Shown one piece after another: positions 1-8,113 of a stretch of 64,000 nucleotides of DNA. Each line of letters opens with the position of its first letter. Position 1 is the first letter of the stretch. The notes beneath the pieces were generated by a model. It was not told the DNA's origin and did not search any database. It worked only from the letters and a program-made list of their open reading frames with translations. Source of the stretch: Cellulomonas timonensis. Its GTDB lineage: Bacteria > Actinomycetota > Actinomycetes > Actinomycetales > Cellulomonadaceae. The translations under genes and the position numbers were made by a program. The stretch lies in the NCBI RefSeq assembly GCF_900046455.1, contig NZ_FCOT01000011.1:578763-642762 (forward strand). The letters are read 5' to 3'.

Positions 1-1550
1 GCGCCCTCCATGATCGAGCAGAGGTTGAGCTTGGTGGCCATCGCGATGTACGCGGAGTTGACCGAGTTCCTGGTCGCGTCGAGCACCGTCATCGGGCCGC
101 TCGCGCTGCCCTCCGCGTTGCCGAACCGGTAGATCTCGGTCCCCACGCGCCGGCACGGCGCGGCGAACGCCCGGATCGGGTAGGACATCGGGCTGGCGTC
201 GACCACCTCGTCGAGCGTGTGCCCCTCGCGGAGCCACTGCAGCAGGGTGAACGGCTTGAACGTCGAGCCCGGCGCGAAGCCACTGGACCCGCCGTAGCCG
301 GTGTCGGTGTTGAAGTTCGTCGCCGTCTGCCGCGCCGGCGCCTCGCTCGTGTTGTTGTAGACCCGGTTCTGCGCCATCGCGGTGACCCGCCCGGTGCCGG
401 GCTCCACCACGGAGATCGCCGACGAGACGCCCGATGGGTCGTCCACCGGGATGCCGTTCTTCACCTCGGCGTCCGCCAGCGCCTGCTCGCGCGGGTCGAG
501 CGTGGTGGTGATCGTCAGGCCGCCCCGGTACAGCAGCTCCAAGCGGTCGTCCACGGTCTCGCCGAACGTCGGGTCGTTCTTGATGATCTTGGTGACGTAG
601 TCGCAGAAGTACCCGGAGCCCGGAACCTGGTCGCCCGCGGCCATGCAGCTCAGCTTGGACGCCGCTGGGCGCAGGGAGTCGCCCAGCGGCGTCGCCACGC
701 CCCGGGCGTGCTCGTCGGCAGTGATGAACCCCTGCTCGAGCATCAGGCCCAGCACCACGTCGCGGCGGGACTGGGAGGCCTCGGGGTTCTTGATCGGGTC
801 CCATTTGGTGGGGCTCTGCGTGACGCCCGCCAGGGTCGCCGCCTCCAGGTAGTCGAGCTCGGACGCGGGCTTGCTGAAGAACCGCTGCGCCGCCGACTCC
901 GCGCCGTACACCGCGATGCCGAACTGCGCGATGTTGAGGTAGCCCTCGAGGATCTGGTCCTTGGAGTTGTTGTTCTCCAGGGCCACCGCGAGCTTCGCCT
1001 CCCGGAGCTTGCGGCCGTAGCCCTCGGTGCCCTCCGCCTCGCGCGCGTCCGCGGCGGCGGCGCGGTCCCCGTCGCGCAGCGCCGACTCGATGAGCACGTT
1101 CTTCACGTACTGCTGCGTGAGCGTGGACGCGCCCTGCGTGTCGCTGCCCGAGGCGTTGCGCGCCACCGCGCGCAGCATGCCTGTCGGGTCGATGCCGCCG
1201 TGGTGGTAGAACCGCTTGTCCTCGGTGGCGATCACGGCCTGCTGCATGATCGGCGCGATGGACTCGAGCGGGACGGCCTTGCGGTCCTCGGCGTAGAACT
1301 CCGCGAGGATCGTCCCGTCGGCCGCGAGCATCGTCGACTTCTCCGAGACTGCTTTGACGTCGAGCTGCGCCGGCAGGGCGTCGAAGGCCGTGGCCGTGAC
1401 TCCTGCGGACCCTTTGAGCGCCGCGACGGCGGGCAGCACCAGCCCGGCCGCGAGCAGCCCGCCAACCCCGGCGAGCAGGGTGAAAGCGATCAGCAGAGAG
1501 ATCGCCTGAACAAGGTTGACCTGACGGTCCCACGCTGGCCTAGCCCCCAT
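1..1550 (-). CDS. ponA: Bifunctional penicillin-binding protein (class A), C-terminus beyond window
   Basis: Peptidoglycan glycosyltransferase/transpeptidase that polymerises and crosslinks lipid II at the outer membrane face. About 516 residues are visible. A membrane anchor lies at residues 14-45. The GT51 domain carries ATEDKRFYHHGG (about 108-119, catalytic Glu) and GASTLTQQ (about 140-147), followed by RKLREAK. The transpeptidase domain shows the nucleophile motif STFK (about 429-432) and SVN (about 496). The KTG motif and any PASTA domain would lie left of the window. ATG at 1550 has no Shine-Dalgarno but has TACGCT six bases upstream. Divergent from a whiB gene, as ponA2/whiB4 are in mycobacteria (from memory), so PonA2 is the likely ortholog. 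The long open frame on the opposite strand at 219-1553 is a shadow. Confidence 0.95.
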   Translation of the reverse strand, partial: MGARPAWDRQVNLVQAISLLIAFTLLAGVGGLLAAGLVLPAVAALKGSAGVTATAFDALPAQLDVKAVSEKSTMLAADGTILAEFYAEDRKAVPLESIAPIMQQAVIATEDKRFYHHGGIDPTGMLRAVARNASGSDTQGASTLTQQYVKNVLIESALRDGDRAAAADAREAEGTEGYGRKLREAKLAVALENNNSKDQILEGYLNIAQFGIAVYGAESAAQRFFSKPASELDYLEAATLAGVTQSPTKWDPIKNPEASQSRRDVVLGLMLEQGFITADEHARGVATPLGDSLRPAASKLSCMAAGDQVPGSGYFCDYVTKIIKNDPTFGETVDDRLELLYRGGLTITTTLDPREQALADAEVKNGIPVDDPSGVSSAISVVEPGTGRVTAMAQNRVYNNTSEAPARQTATNFNTDTGYGGSSGFAPGSTFKPFTLLQWLREGHTLDEVVDASPMSYPIRAFAAPCRRVGTEIYRFGNAEGSASGPMTVLDATRNSVNSAYIAMATKLNLCSIMEG

Positions 1551-1556
1551 TGAAAG

Positions 1557-1562
1557 AGCGTA
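1557..1562 (-). promoter_or_regulatory. -10 element of ponA, leaderless type
   Basis: On the minus strand the sequence reads TACGCT, six bases (CTTTCA), then ATG. There is no purine-rich ribosome site, so transcription probably starts at the start codon. Confidence 0.5.
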
Positions 1563-1769
1563 CGTGCGCATCTGGAAGGCCACCCGGCGAGTGCGGAGTG
1601 TCCGGTCGAGCGGCACGTCGAGGGTGTGGGAGGGCTCCCATTCGTAGCCCGGATTGACCCGATCGGAGGATGTCCTGGACGTGTGAAAGGCGTTACGGTC
1701 CCCGTGGACGCCGTGGTGGCGTCCGCCGGGCCGCCGCTCGCCGACGGCGGCCGAACAGAGGGAGTTCGC

Positions 1770-2069
1770 GTGGGAACGACGCTGCAGGACGCACATTGGG
1801 CGGTACTCGCGGCCTGCGGACTGGGCAAGGTCTCACCCGATGCGCTCTTCGTCGAGGGCGCCGCGCAACGCGAGGCGCGTGCGGTCTGCACGGGATGCCC
1901 GGTGCGCCTCGAGTGCCTGGCCGACGCGCTCGACAACCGCATGGACTTCGGCGTCTGGGGCGGCATGACGGAGCGGGAGCGCCGCGCGCTGCTGCGCCGC
2001 CGGCCTGACGTGCGGTCGTGGAAGTCCGAACTGGTGATCAGCGGAGACGTCGCGCTGGCGGCGCACTAG
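1770..2069 (+). CDS. whiB: WhiB-family iron-sulfur regulator (WhiB4-like by context)
   Basis: Small redox- or NO-sensing transcription factor of actinobacteria that binds a [4Fe-4S] cluster. The 99-residue product has the four conserved cysteines (AAC, then CTGC, then LEC), the GVWGG turn and a basic C-terminal segment rich in Arg (ALLRRRP) for DNA contact. GTG at 1770 is chosen because GAGGGAG lies just upstream and the protein then has normal family length; the frame stays open further upstream but that part is not WhiB-like. The position next to a class A PBP and upstream of RidA and crp matches the mycobacterial whiB4 neighbourhood, which suggests an oxidative-stress role (inference). Confidence 0.93.
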   Translation: MGTTLQDAHWAVLAACGLGKVSPDALFVEGAAQREARAVCTGCPVRLECLADALDNRMDFGVWGGMTERERRALLRRRPDVRSWKSELVISGDVALAAH

Positions 2070-2072
2070 GGT
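2067..2072 (+). promoter_or_regulatory. -10 element overlapping the whiB stop codon, leaderless type
   Basis: TAGGGT begins at the TAG stop codon of whiB and ends seven bases before the ATG at 2080. No ribosome site separates the two, so a leaderless promoter for the DUF4177-RidA pair is likely. Confidence 0.5.
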
Positions 2073-2079
2073 GGCGGCC

Positions 2080-2241
2080 ATGGCCACCCAGTGGGAGTAC
2101 GCAACCGTTCCGCTCATCATTCACGCCACCAAGGCGATCCTCGACCAGTGGGGCTCCGACGGGTGGGAGCTCGTCCAGGTGATCCAGGGCCCCGACGCCG
2201 GGCTCGTCGCCTACCTCAAGCGCCCGAAGGCCAGCGCGTGA
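2080..2241 (+). CDS. DUF4177-like small protein (53 aa)
   Basis: The product begins MATQWEYATVPL and contains the GSDGWELVQV motif typical of DUF4177-like small proteins, ending in AYLKRPKASA. No signal peptide or membrane segment. Function unknown. Its stop codon overlaps the GTG of the RidA-like gene (GTGA), so the two are probably translationally coupled. A small gene between whiB4 and the RidA gene is also present in mycobacteria (from memory), which supports this being real. Confidence 0.85.
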   Translation: MATQWEYATVPLIIHATKAILDQWGSDGWELVQVIQGPDAGLVAYLKRPKASA

Positions 2242-2711
2242 CGGCCACGCCCTCGCTGCGCCTGGCCGAGCTCGGCCTGGTGCTGCCGGCGGTCGCCGCG
2301 CCCGTCGCGGCCTACGTGCCGGCCGTGCGCTCCGGTGCGTATGTGCACACCTCCGGGCAGCTCCCGTTCGTCGAGGGCGGCCTGCCCGCCACCGGCAAGG
2401 TCGGCCAGGGAGCCGGGCTCGTGGACCCGGACACCGCGCGCGGCCTCGCGCGCATCTCGGCGCTGAACGCCATCGCCGCCGCGGCCGATGTCGCCGGGGG
2501 GATCGACCACATCGTGCGCGTGGTCAAGGTTGTCGGCTTCGTGGCCAGCGACCCCGCGTTCACCGGGCAGCCCGGCGTGATCAACGGCGCCAGCGAGCTG
2601 CTGCATGACGTCTTCGGCGCGGCGGGCGTGCATGCCCGCTCGGCCGTGGGCGTCGCGGTGCTGCCGCTCGACTCGTCGGTCGAGGTCGAGATCGTCGTCG
2701 AGGTCGCCTGA
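2238..2711 (+). CDS. RidA/YjgF-family protein
   Basis: 157-residue RidA-superfamily protein; relatives hydrolyse reactive enamine/imine intermediates formed by PLP enzymes, but subfamilies vary. Visible features: YVHTSGQLPFVEG near residue 35, a central helix with SALNAIAAAADVAGG, then VVKVVGFVAS, and a C-terminal HARSAVGVAVLPLDSSVEVEIVVEVA. The Arg in HARSAVG sits where RidA proteins bind the carboxylate of substrate. GTG at 2238 overlaps the upstream stop. The open frame reaches back to 2091 but lies inside the DUF4177 gene there. Convergent with crp, two bases apart. Confidence 0.9.
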   Translation: MTATPSLRLAELGLVLPAVAAPVAAYVPAVRSGAYVHTSGQLPFVEGGLPATGKVGQGAGLVDPDTARGLARISALNAIAAAADVAGGIDHIVRVVKVVGFVASDPAFTGQPGVINGASELLHDVFGAAGVHARSAVGVAVLPLDSSVEVEIVVEVA

Positions 2712-2713
2712 CC

Positions 2714-3391
2714 TCAGCGGGCGCGGCGCTCGAGACGGTCGACGTCGAAGAGCACGATGGCGCGTCCCTCGCGACGGACCCAGCCACGCGCGGCGAAATC
2801 GGCCAGCGCCTTGTTGACCGTCTCGCGGGACGCGCCGACGAGTTGCGCGAGCTCCTCCTGCGTCAGGTCGTGGGCGACCCGGATCCCCTCGTCGACCGTC
2901 TCGCCGAAGCGGGTCGACAGGTCCAGCAGCGCCTTCGCGACACGGCCCGGGACGTCGGAGAACACCAGGTCCGCCAACGCCTCGTTGGTGCGGCGCAGGC
3001 GACGCGCGAGCGCGCCGAGCAGGTGCTTGGCGACCGTGGGGTTCGCCTCGAGCCAGGCGATGAGCTCGAGGTGCCCGAGCTCGAGGATGGCGCCATCGGC
3101 GACGACGGTGGCGGTGGCGGTGCGCGGGCCCGGATCGAACAGGGACAGCTCGCCGAACATCTCACCCGGGCCGAGGATGGCCAGCAGGTTCTCGCGGCCG
3201 TCGTTCGACCGGCGGCCGAGCTTGATCTTGCCTGACCGGATCACGTACAGCCGGTCGCCCGGCTCGCCCTCGTGGAAGAGCACCTCGCCGCGTGACACCT
3301 CGACCTGGGTCATCGACGCGATCAGGGCGCTCGACGCCTCGGGATCCATGTTCGCGAACAATGGCGCCGACAGCACGACGTCGTCTTCCAC
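2714..3391 (-). CDS. crp: Crp/Fnr-family global regulator (GlxR/Crp type)
   Basis: 225-residue cyclic-nucleotide-responsive transcription factor. The N-terminal beta-roll (about 10-130) contains the phosphate-binding cassette GELSLFDPGPRTA. The C-terminal winged helix carries EELAQLVGASRETVNKAL as its helix-turn-helix. It resembles GlxR of corynebacteria and Crp (Rv3676) of M. tuberculosis. GTG at 3391 is preceded by GAGG at suitable spacing. It lies between the RidA gene and nth as in mycobacteria. In relatives it controls carbon, respiration and starvation genes. Confidence 0.95.
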   Translation of the reverse strand: MEDDVVLSAPLFANMDPEASSALIASMTQVEVSRGEVLFHEGEPGDRLYVIRSGKIKLGRRSNDGRENLLAILGPGEMFGELSLFDPGPRTATATVVADGAILELGHLELIAWLEANPTVAKHLLGALARRLRRTNEALADLVFSDVPGRVAKALLDLSTRFGETVDEGIRVAHDLTQEELAQLVGASRETVNKALADFAARGWVRREGRAIVLFDVDRLERRAR

Positions 3392-3444
3392 GCTGGCACC
3401 TCACCTTCTCCGCTGGGAACGGTTCTGAGGACCAGTCTGCCGCA

Positions 3445-3867
3445 TCAGATGAGACGCGGCGCCTCAGGCCGGTCTCGCAGCCCCGCGGCCGGGTCGATCG
3501 CGAGTGCTTGGATCAGGTCCTCGGTGACCTGGGCGAGGGCGTCGCAGACGCTGTGCTCGTAGCGGGCCAGGCGCTCGTCGAGGTTGCGGAGCGCGGGAAG
3601 CTGGGAGGACTCCGCGAGGGACAGGCCGCCGCGCGTCGCGCAGTGCAGCTCGCTGTGACGCGGGGGCTCAGGGCACGGCGCCCCGACCGGCAGGAGCGCG
3701 ATGGCCTCGCCAAGCGGCCCGGGCATCGCGATGCCCGCCACCGCCAGGTCGAGCCGCGCCTGGACGAGCCGGCGCCACCAGCGCACCGTCGCCTGCTCGG
3801 CGCGGAGCGCGCGACGGCTGCTGCGCAGCTCTGCGCAGCTGCTCATCGTCGTCGGCGCTGGGGACAT
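3445..3867 (-). CDS. RsiG-like/hypothetical protein with degenerate c-di-GMP motifs
   Basis: 140-residue soluble helical protein. Its first helix contains WWRRLVQARLD, which fits the R-x3-Q-x3-D end of the RsiG c-di-GMP motif E-x3-S-x2-R-x3-Q-x3-D, but the E and S positions are Q and R. A second helix (ARYEHSVCDALAQ) keeps only the Glu. RsiG in Streptomyces is an anti-sigma factor loaded by c-di-GMP. Family membership is inferred from the pattern and order of the two helices, and nucleotide binding is doubtful. ATG at 3867 has AGGAG seven bases upstream. No flagellar or WhiG-like sigma gene is present in the window. Divergent from nth. Confidence 0.45.
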   Translation of the reverse strand: MSPAPTTMSSCAELRSSRRALRAEQATVRWWRRLVQARLDLAVAGIAMPGPLGEAIALLPVGAPCPEPPRHSELHCATRGGLSLAESSQLPALRNLDERLARYEHSVCDALAQVTEDLIQALAIDPAAGLRDRPEAPRLI

Positions 3868-4040
3868 CGAACCGCTCCTGGCTCACGGCTGGCATGCGCC
3901 CGCTGGCGCACGATCTTCTGGTTTTTCGGCCCTCACCTGCGTCGACTTGAGGCGCCCGCCGCGACTTCGGCGAAGGATCACTCGCTGGGAGCAACGCGAC
4001 GCCCACGGGCGGACCATGCCCAGACGGCCCGGCGGATGCG

Positions 4041-4046
4041 TAGGCT
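4041..4046 (+). promoter_or_regulatory. -10 element of nth, leaderless type
   Basis: TAGGCT, then six bases, then the GTG at 4053, without a ribosome site. Confidence 0.5.
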
Positions 4047-4052
4047 GCTGAG

Positions 4053-4760
4053 GTGACCACGACGCGCAAGTGGCTGGCAGAGACCCCCTTGGCGCGCGTG
4101 CGCCGGGCCCGGAGGATCAACCGAGAGCTCGCTGTGCGATACCCCGACGCCCGCTGTGAGTTGGACTTCACCACCCCGCTCGAGCTGCTCGTGGCGACGG
4201 TGCTCTCCGCGCAGACGACGGATGTGCGGGTCAACCAGGTGACACCCGAGCTGTTCGCGGAGTACCCCGACGCGAAGGCCTACGCGGAGGCGGACCGGGT
4301 GGAGCTCGAGGAGCTGCTGCGCCCCACCGGGTTCTTCCGCGCGAAGACAGAGGCGCTGCGGGGGATCGGGCGTGAGCTCGTCGAGCGCTTCGACGGCCAG
4401 GTGCCGAACCGGCTGGCCGACCTTGTGACCCTCCCGGGCGTGGGGCGCAAGACCGCCAACGTGGTGCTCGGCGACGCGTTCGGCATCCCCGGCATCACCG
4501 TCGACACCCATGTCGGGCGCCTCGCCCGGCGCCTGGGCTGGACGACCGAGGAGGACCCGGTCAAGGTCGAGCACGACATCGGCGCGCTGATCGAACGCTC
4601 CGAGTGGACGATGGCGTCCCACCGGCTGATCTTCCACGGGCGCCGCACCTGTTTCGCGCGCAAGCCCGCGTGCGGGGCCTGCCCGATCGCGGGCGAGTGC
4701 CCGTCGTACGGGATCGGCGAGACGGACCCCGTGCTCGCGGCGGCGATGCTCAAGGGCTGA
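4053..4760 (+). CDS. nth: Endonuclease III (DNA glycosylase/AP lyase)
   Basis: Base-excision-repair enzyme that removes oxidised pyrimidines and cleaves abasic sites. The 235-residue protein shows the helix-hairpin-helix [14 protein letters not shown] with the catalytic Lys (about residue 134), the catalytic Asp in [14 protein letters not shown], and the C-terminal [4Fe-4S] pattern C-x6-C-x2-C-x5-C ([17 protein letters not shown]). Start GTG 4053 follows a TAGGCT hexamer with no leader. The crp-nth arrangement is conserved in actinobacteria. All catalytic residues are intact. Confidence 0.97.
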   Translation: MTTTRKWLAETPLARVRRARRINRELAVRYPDARCELDFTTPLELLVATVLSAQTTDVRVNQVTPELFAEYPDAKAYAEADRVELEELLRPTGFFRAKTEALRGIGRELVERFDGQVPNRLADLVTLPGVGRKTANVVLGDAFGIPGITVDTHVGRLARRLGWTTEEDPVKVEHDIGALIERSEWTMASHRLIFHGRRTCFARKPACGACPIAGECPSYGIGETDPVLAAAMLKG

Positions 4761-4778
4761 CCTGGGCCCGGCCCGCCG

Positions 4779-5705
4779 TCAGACGGGCGCGACCTCGGCC
4801 AGCCACGCGAGCAGCAGCTCGTTGACGTGCTCCGGGGCCTCCTCCGGCACGTAGTGCCCGACTCCGGCGGCCCGCTCGAAGCGGTATCCGGCGCCCAGCG
4901 ACGCGGCGACATGCCCCGTCGCCTGCGCCGCGCGCACCGGCCGGCAGCCGTCGAGCTCGCCATGCACCTGCAGCACGGGGACCGCCGGCGCCGCGCGCAA
5001 CGCCGCCAGGTAGCGCCGGCCGTCCAGCCGTGGCCCCGAGCGCACGGCCCAACGGGCCTGCTCCATGGAGCAGTGCGCCGCGAACGGCACCCGGGCGGCG
5101 CGACGGTACGTCTCGGCGACGTGGTCGTCGAGCCATCCGTCGGCGCCCCACTCGCGCATCACCCGGGTGACGAGGTCGGTGCGGGTCAGCGAGCGCTCCG
5201 GCAGGTAGGGGAGCTGGAAGTAGGCGAGCCGCCGCGCGGCAGCCGTGGACAGCGTCGCGCGCGGCTCGGCGCGCGTGTGCAACGGGTGCGGGGCGCCGAA
5301 CGTCGCGACGGCGTCGGTGAGGGACGGGTGGTAGGCGGGCATCGACCACGCGACGTCCCCACCGAGCCCGTGCCCGATGACGACGGCGCTGTCCGCGCCC
5401 ATCGAGCGCACGACCCCGGCGACGTCACGGGTGAGGGTCGGCACGTCGTAGCCCTGGGGGGGCTTGTCCGAGGAGCCGGCGCCGCGCAGGTCCATCGCGA
5501 CGACCCGGTAGCCGGCGGCGCCGAGCACCGGGAGCTGGTGGCGCCATGCCCACCAGAACTGCAACAGGCCGTGCAGGAGCACCACCATGGGTGCGTCGCG
5601 GTCGTCGGGTCCGGAGACTGCGACGTGGAATCGGGCGCCGTTGGCGGGCACGAGCTGGTGACGCCACGGTCCGTCGAGGACCAGGGCCGAGGAGTCTGTG
5701 GTCAT
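4779..5705 (-). CDS. EphE-like alpha/beta-hydrolase lacking the usual nucleophile
   Basis: 308-residue alpha/beta-hydrolase fold protein resembling mycobacterial EphE in sequence style (GPWRH at the start, HG..FWWAWRHQL, VVAMDLRGAGSSDKPPQGYD) and in gene position next to nth. The oxyanion HG motif (LLHG) and the C-terminal His (GVGHYVPEEAPE) are present. The nucleophile elbow reads IGHGLGGD: the position that should be Ser, Asp or Cys in G-x-Nuc-x-G is Gly, and the codon is plainly GGG. The protein may be non-catalytic or use another residue. ATG at 5705 lies just past the nhaA stop; a longer in-frame start at 5786 would overlap nhaA. Confidence 0.85.
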   Translation of the reverse strand: MTTDSSALVLDGPWRHQLVPANGARFHVAVSGPDDRDAPMVVLLHGLLQFWWAWRHQLPVLGAAGYRVVAMDLRGAGSSDKPPQGYDVPTLTRDVAGVVRSMGADSAVVIGHGLGGDVAWSMPAYHPSLTDAVATFGAPHPLHTRAEPRATLSTAAARRLAYFQLPYLPERSLTRTDLVTRVMREWGADGWLDDHVAETYRRAARVPFAAHCSMEQARWAVRSGPRLDGRRYLAALRAAPAVPVLQVHGELDGCRPVRAAQATGHVAASLGAGYRFERAAGVGHYVPEEAPEHVNELLLAWLAEVAPV

Positions 5706-5715
5706 CAGAGCGAAC

Positions 5716-7002
5716 CTACCCGGTCGGCGTCCCCGGATCGGCGGCTTCTGGCCTAGGGGCCGAGGTACTGGCGTGGTATCGGTCACGCAGGGCCAGCGCA
5801 GCGCCGCCCACGAGGGCCGCGGTGGCCGATCCGGCCAGGATCGCGACCTTGAGGTGCTCGGTGTGCGGGGAGCCGGCGCCGAACGCCAGCTCGCCGATCA
5901 GCAGCGACACGGTGAACCCGATGCCGCCCACCAGGCCGACGGCGACGATGTCCCACCACGCCAGCCCGGGGGCGAGCGTCGCGCGGGTGAATCGTGCGAC
6001 GAGCCAGGTCGCGGCCACGATGCCCAGCGGCTTGCCGACCACCAGGCCGAGCGCCACCCCCTGCGCGACGGGATCGCCGATGGCGCCGATGATCGAGGAC
6101 GCGGACAGGCTCACGCCCGCGGCGCACAACGCGAACAGCGGCACGGCCACCCCGGAGGACAGGGGCCGCCACCGGTGCTCGAGCTTCTCCGCGACGCTGT
6201 GCTCGTCAGGCCCGGTGCTGAGCGCCGGGACCGTGAGCGCGAGCAGCACCCCCGCGATCGTGGCGTGCACCCCGGAGGAGTGCATGAAGACCCACGTGAG
6301 CAGCGCCAGGGGGAGCAGCACGAACGGCGAGCTGGTCCAGCCGCGTCGGCGGACGGCCGCGCCGAAGGCGGCCACCCCCAGGAGCGCCGCGCCCAGCCAG
6401 GCGAGCGAGAGCTGGTCGGTGTAGAAGACGGCGATGACGATGATGGCGAGCAGGTCGTCGACCACCGCGAGCGTGAGCAGGAACATGCGCAGCGTCGCGG
6501 GCAGCCGCCGCCCCGCCACCGCGAGCACCGCCACCGCGAAGGCGATGTCCGTGGCCGTGGGCACCGCCCAGCCGCTGAGCGAGCCGCCGTCCCGCAACGT
6601 GTTCACCGCCACGTACACCAGGGCGGGCACGAGCATCCCGCCGACGGCCGCGACCGCGGGCACCACGGCTGTGGAGAACCTCCGGAGCTCGCCGACCACG
6701 ATCTCGCGCTTGAGCTCGAGCCCGACCACGAAGAAGAAGATGGCGAGCAGCCCGTCCGTCGCCCACTGCGCGACGGTCAGGTCGAGGTGCAGGCTCGCGG
6801 GGCCGATCACGAGGCCGAGCAGCTCGTTGTAGGCCTCGGACCACGGCGAGTTCGCCCACACCAGGGCGATGACGGTGGCGACCAGCAGCAGCACGCCGCC
6901 GACCTTCTCGTCGCGCATGGTGTCGAGCAGGTTGCGTTCGGAGCCGGCCAGGAGGGAGGCGAACAGGCGGCGGGCAGGTCGGGAGATCGGGCGGGCAGGC
7001 AT
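5716..7002 (-). CDS. nhaA: Na+/H+ antiporter NhaA
   Basis: Membrane antiporter exporting Na+ in exchange for H+ for pH and salt homeostasis. About 428 residues with roughly 12 hydrophobic segments. Typical NhaA signatures are present: FFFVVGLELKREIVVGELR, PTATDIAFAVAVLA with the paired Asp in TATDIAF, and LAVVDDLLAIIVIAVFY with the transport Asp pair. ATG at 7002 is preferred because GAGG lies eight bases upstream; GTG at 7011 is in frame but sits on top of that site. The downstream hydrolase gene follows after about 10 bases and may be co-transcribed. Confidence 0.95.
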   Translation of the reverse strand: MPARPISRPARRLFASLLAGSERNLLDTMRDEKVGGVLLLVATVIALVWANSPWSEAYNELLGLVIGPASLHLDLTVAQWATDGLLAIFFFVVGLELKREIVVGELRRFSTAVVPAVAAVGGMLVPALVYVAVNTLRDGGSLSGWAVPTATDIAFAVAVLAVAGRRLPATLRMFLLTLAVVDDLLAIIVIAVFYTDQLSLAWLGAALLGVAAFGAAVRRRGWTSSPFVLLPLALLTWVFMHSSGVHATIAGVLLALTVPALSTGPDEHSVAEKLEHRWRPLSSGVAVPLFALCAAGVSLSASSIIGAIGDPVAQGVALGLVVGKPLGIVAATWLVARFTRATLAPGLAWWDIVAVGLVGGIGFTVSLLIGELAFGAGSPHTEHLKVAILAGSATAALVGGAALALRDRYHASTSAPRPEAADPGTPTG

Positions 7003-7123
7003 GTGGGCCACCTCACGGGCGCGCGGACAGGACTGCCGACCAGACTTCCCGGCGCACCACCGCCAGGTTAGCCGCTGACCGCGCCGCCGACCTGCGGGCA
7101 GGCGCCCACGTCAGGCGCCCACG

Positions 7124-7870
7124 TCAGGCGTCGGCGGGGTGCGCCGTCTCGTCTGCCAGGGCCGACTCGGGGCCGGTCGAGCGGGCCGCGCGGTCCTTCG
7201 GCGGGTCGAAGCGGTAGCCCACATTGCGGACGGTGCCGATGAGCTGCTCGTGCTCGAGCCCGAGCTTGGCGCGCAGCCGCCGCACGTGCACGTCGACGGT
7301 GCGGGTGCCCCCGTAGTAGTCGTAGCCCCAGACCTCCTGGAGGAGCTGGGCGCGGGTGAAGACCCGGCCCGGGTGCTGCACCAGGTACTTGAGGAGCTCG
7401 AACTCCTTGTAGGTGAGGTCCAGCGGGCGGCCGCGCAGGCGGGCGGTGTAGCCGCCCGGGTCGATCATCAGCTCGCCGGCGGAGATCTCCTGCGGCTGGT
7501 CCACGAACGCCGCCGACTGGGCCGAGCGCTCGATGACCAGCCGGAACCGGGTCTCGACCTCGGCGGGCGTGGCGTTCTCGAGGAGGATGTCGTCCGCGCC
7601 CCACTCAGCCGTCACGACCGTCAGGCCGCCCTCGGTGAGCACGAGCACGAGCGGGACCGCCAGGCCGGTGGCGCGCAGCAGCCGGCAGGTGGTGCGCGCC
7701 GTGACGAGGTCGCGGCGCGCGTCCAGCACGATGATGTCGGCGTCGGGCGCGTCGACGAGCGCCGACGGTTCGACCGGGAGGACGCGCACTCGGTGTGAGA
7801 GCAGCCCGAGCGCCGGGAGCACCTGGGCGGAACCGCCGGGCGCAGGAGTGAGCAGCAGCAGGTCTGCCAC
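7124..7870 (-). CDS. glnR: GlnR, orphan OmpR-type nitrogen regulator
   Basis: 248-residue response-regulator-like protein. The receiver part ([51 protein letters not shown]) matches GlnR rather than a phosphorylated receiver. The C-terminal winged helix is nearly canonical: [51 protein letters not shown]. GlnR of Streptomyces and relatives activates ammonium assimilation and urease genes under nitrogen limitation, and no partner kinase is seen here. GTG 7870 is selected because GGAGG lies eight bases upstream and it aligns with the family N-terminus. The urease island in this window is a plausible target. Confidence 0.93.
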   Translation of the reverse strand: MADLLLLTPAPGGSAQVLPALGLLSHRVRVLPVEPSALVDAPDADIIVLDARRDLVTARTTCRLLRATGLAVPLVLVLTEGGLTVVTAEWGADDILLENATPAEVETRFRLVIERSAQSAAFVDQPQEISAGELMIDPGGYTARLRGRPLDLTYKEFELLKYLVQHPGRVFTRAQLLQEVWGYDYYGGTRTVDVHVRRLRAKLGLEHEQLIGTVRNVGYRFDPPKDRAARSTGPESALADETAHPADA

Positions 7871-8113
7871 CGACGGAACCTCCAAGCGTGCGGGTGTGGA
7901 CACGCTACCGCCTGCCCTCCCGCAGATTTGCGCACCTCGCCTGCGCTGAGACTGCTCACCCATCTGCCGTGCCAGCCCGGCGCCCCTGCTGGTCTGCGAC
8001 AATCAACGCCGTGCCCGGCTCCTTCCCCCTCGTAGCGCCCCCGGCTGCCGTCTGCGGCCGCCGCCACTCGTGCGCCACCCGCACCGTCCTCGACGGCCGG
8101 GTCCGGTAGCGAC

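Noticed and set aside
219..1553. Long plus-strand open frame of 444 codons
   Set aside because: It is the antisense shadow of the penicillin-binding protein gene, with Arg/Val-rich composition typical of reversed high-GC coding sequence and no recognisable domain.
8011..8109. Leaderless 32-codon frame between glnR and the membrane protein gene (GACAAT, then GTG 8011)
   Set aside because: It has a -10-like hexamer at the right spacing, but the peptide has no recognisable character and overlaps the leader of the next gene. Not enough evidence to call it.
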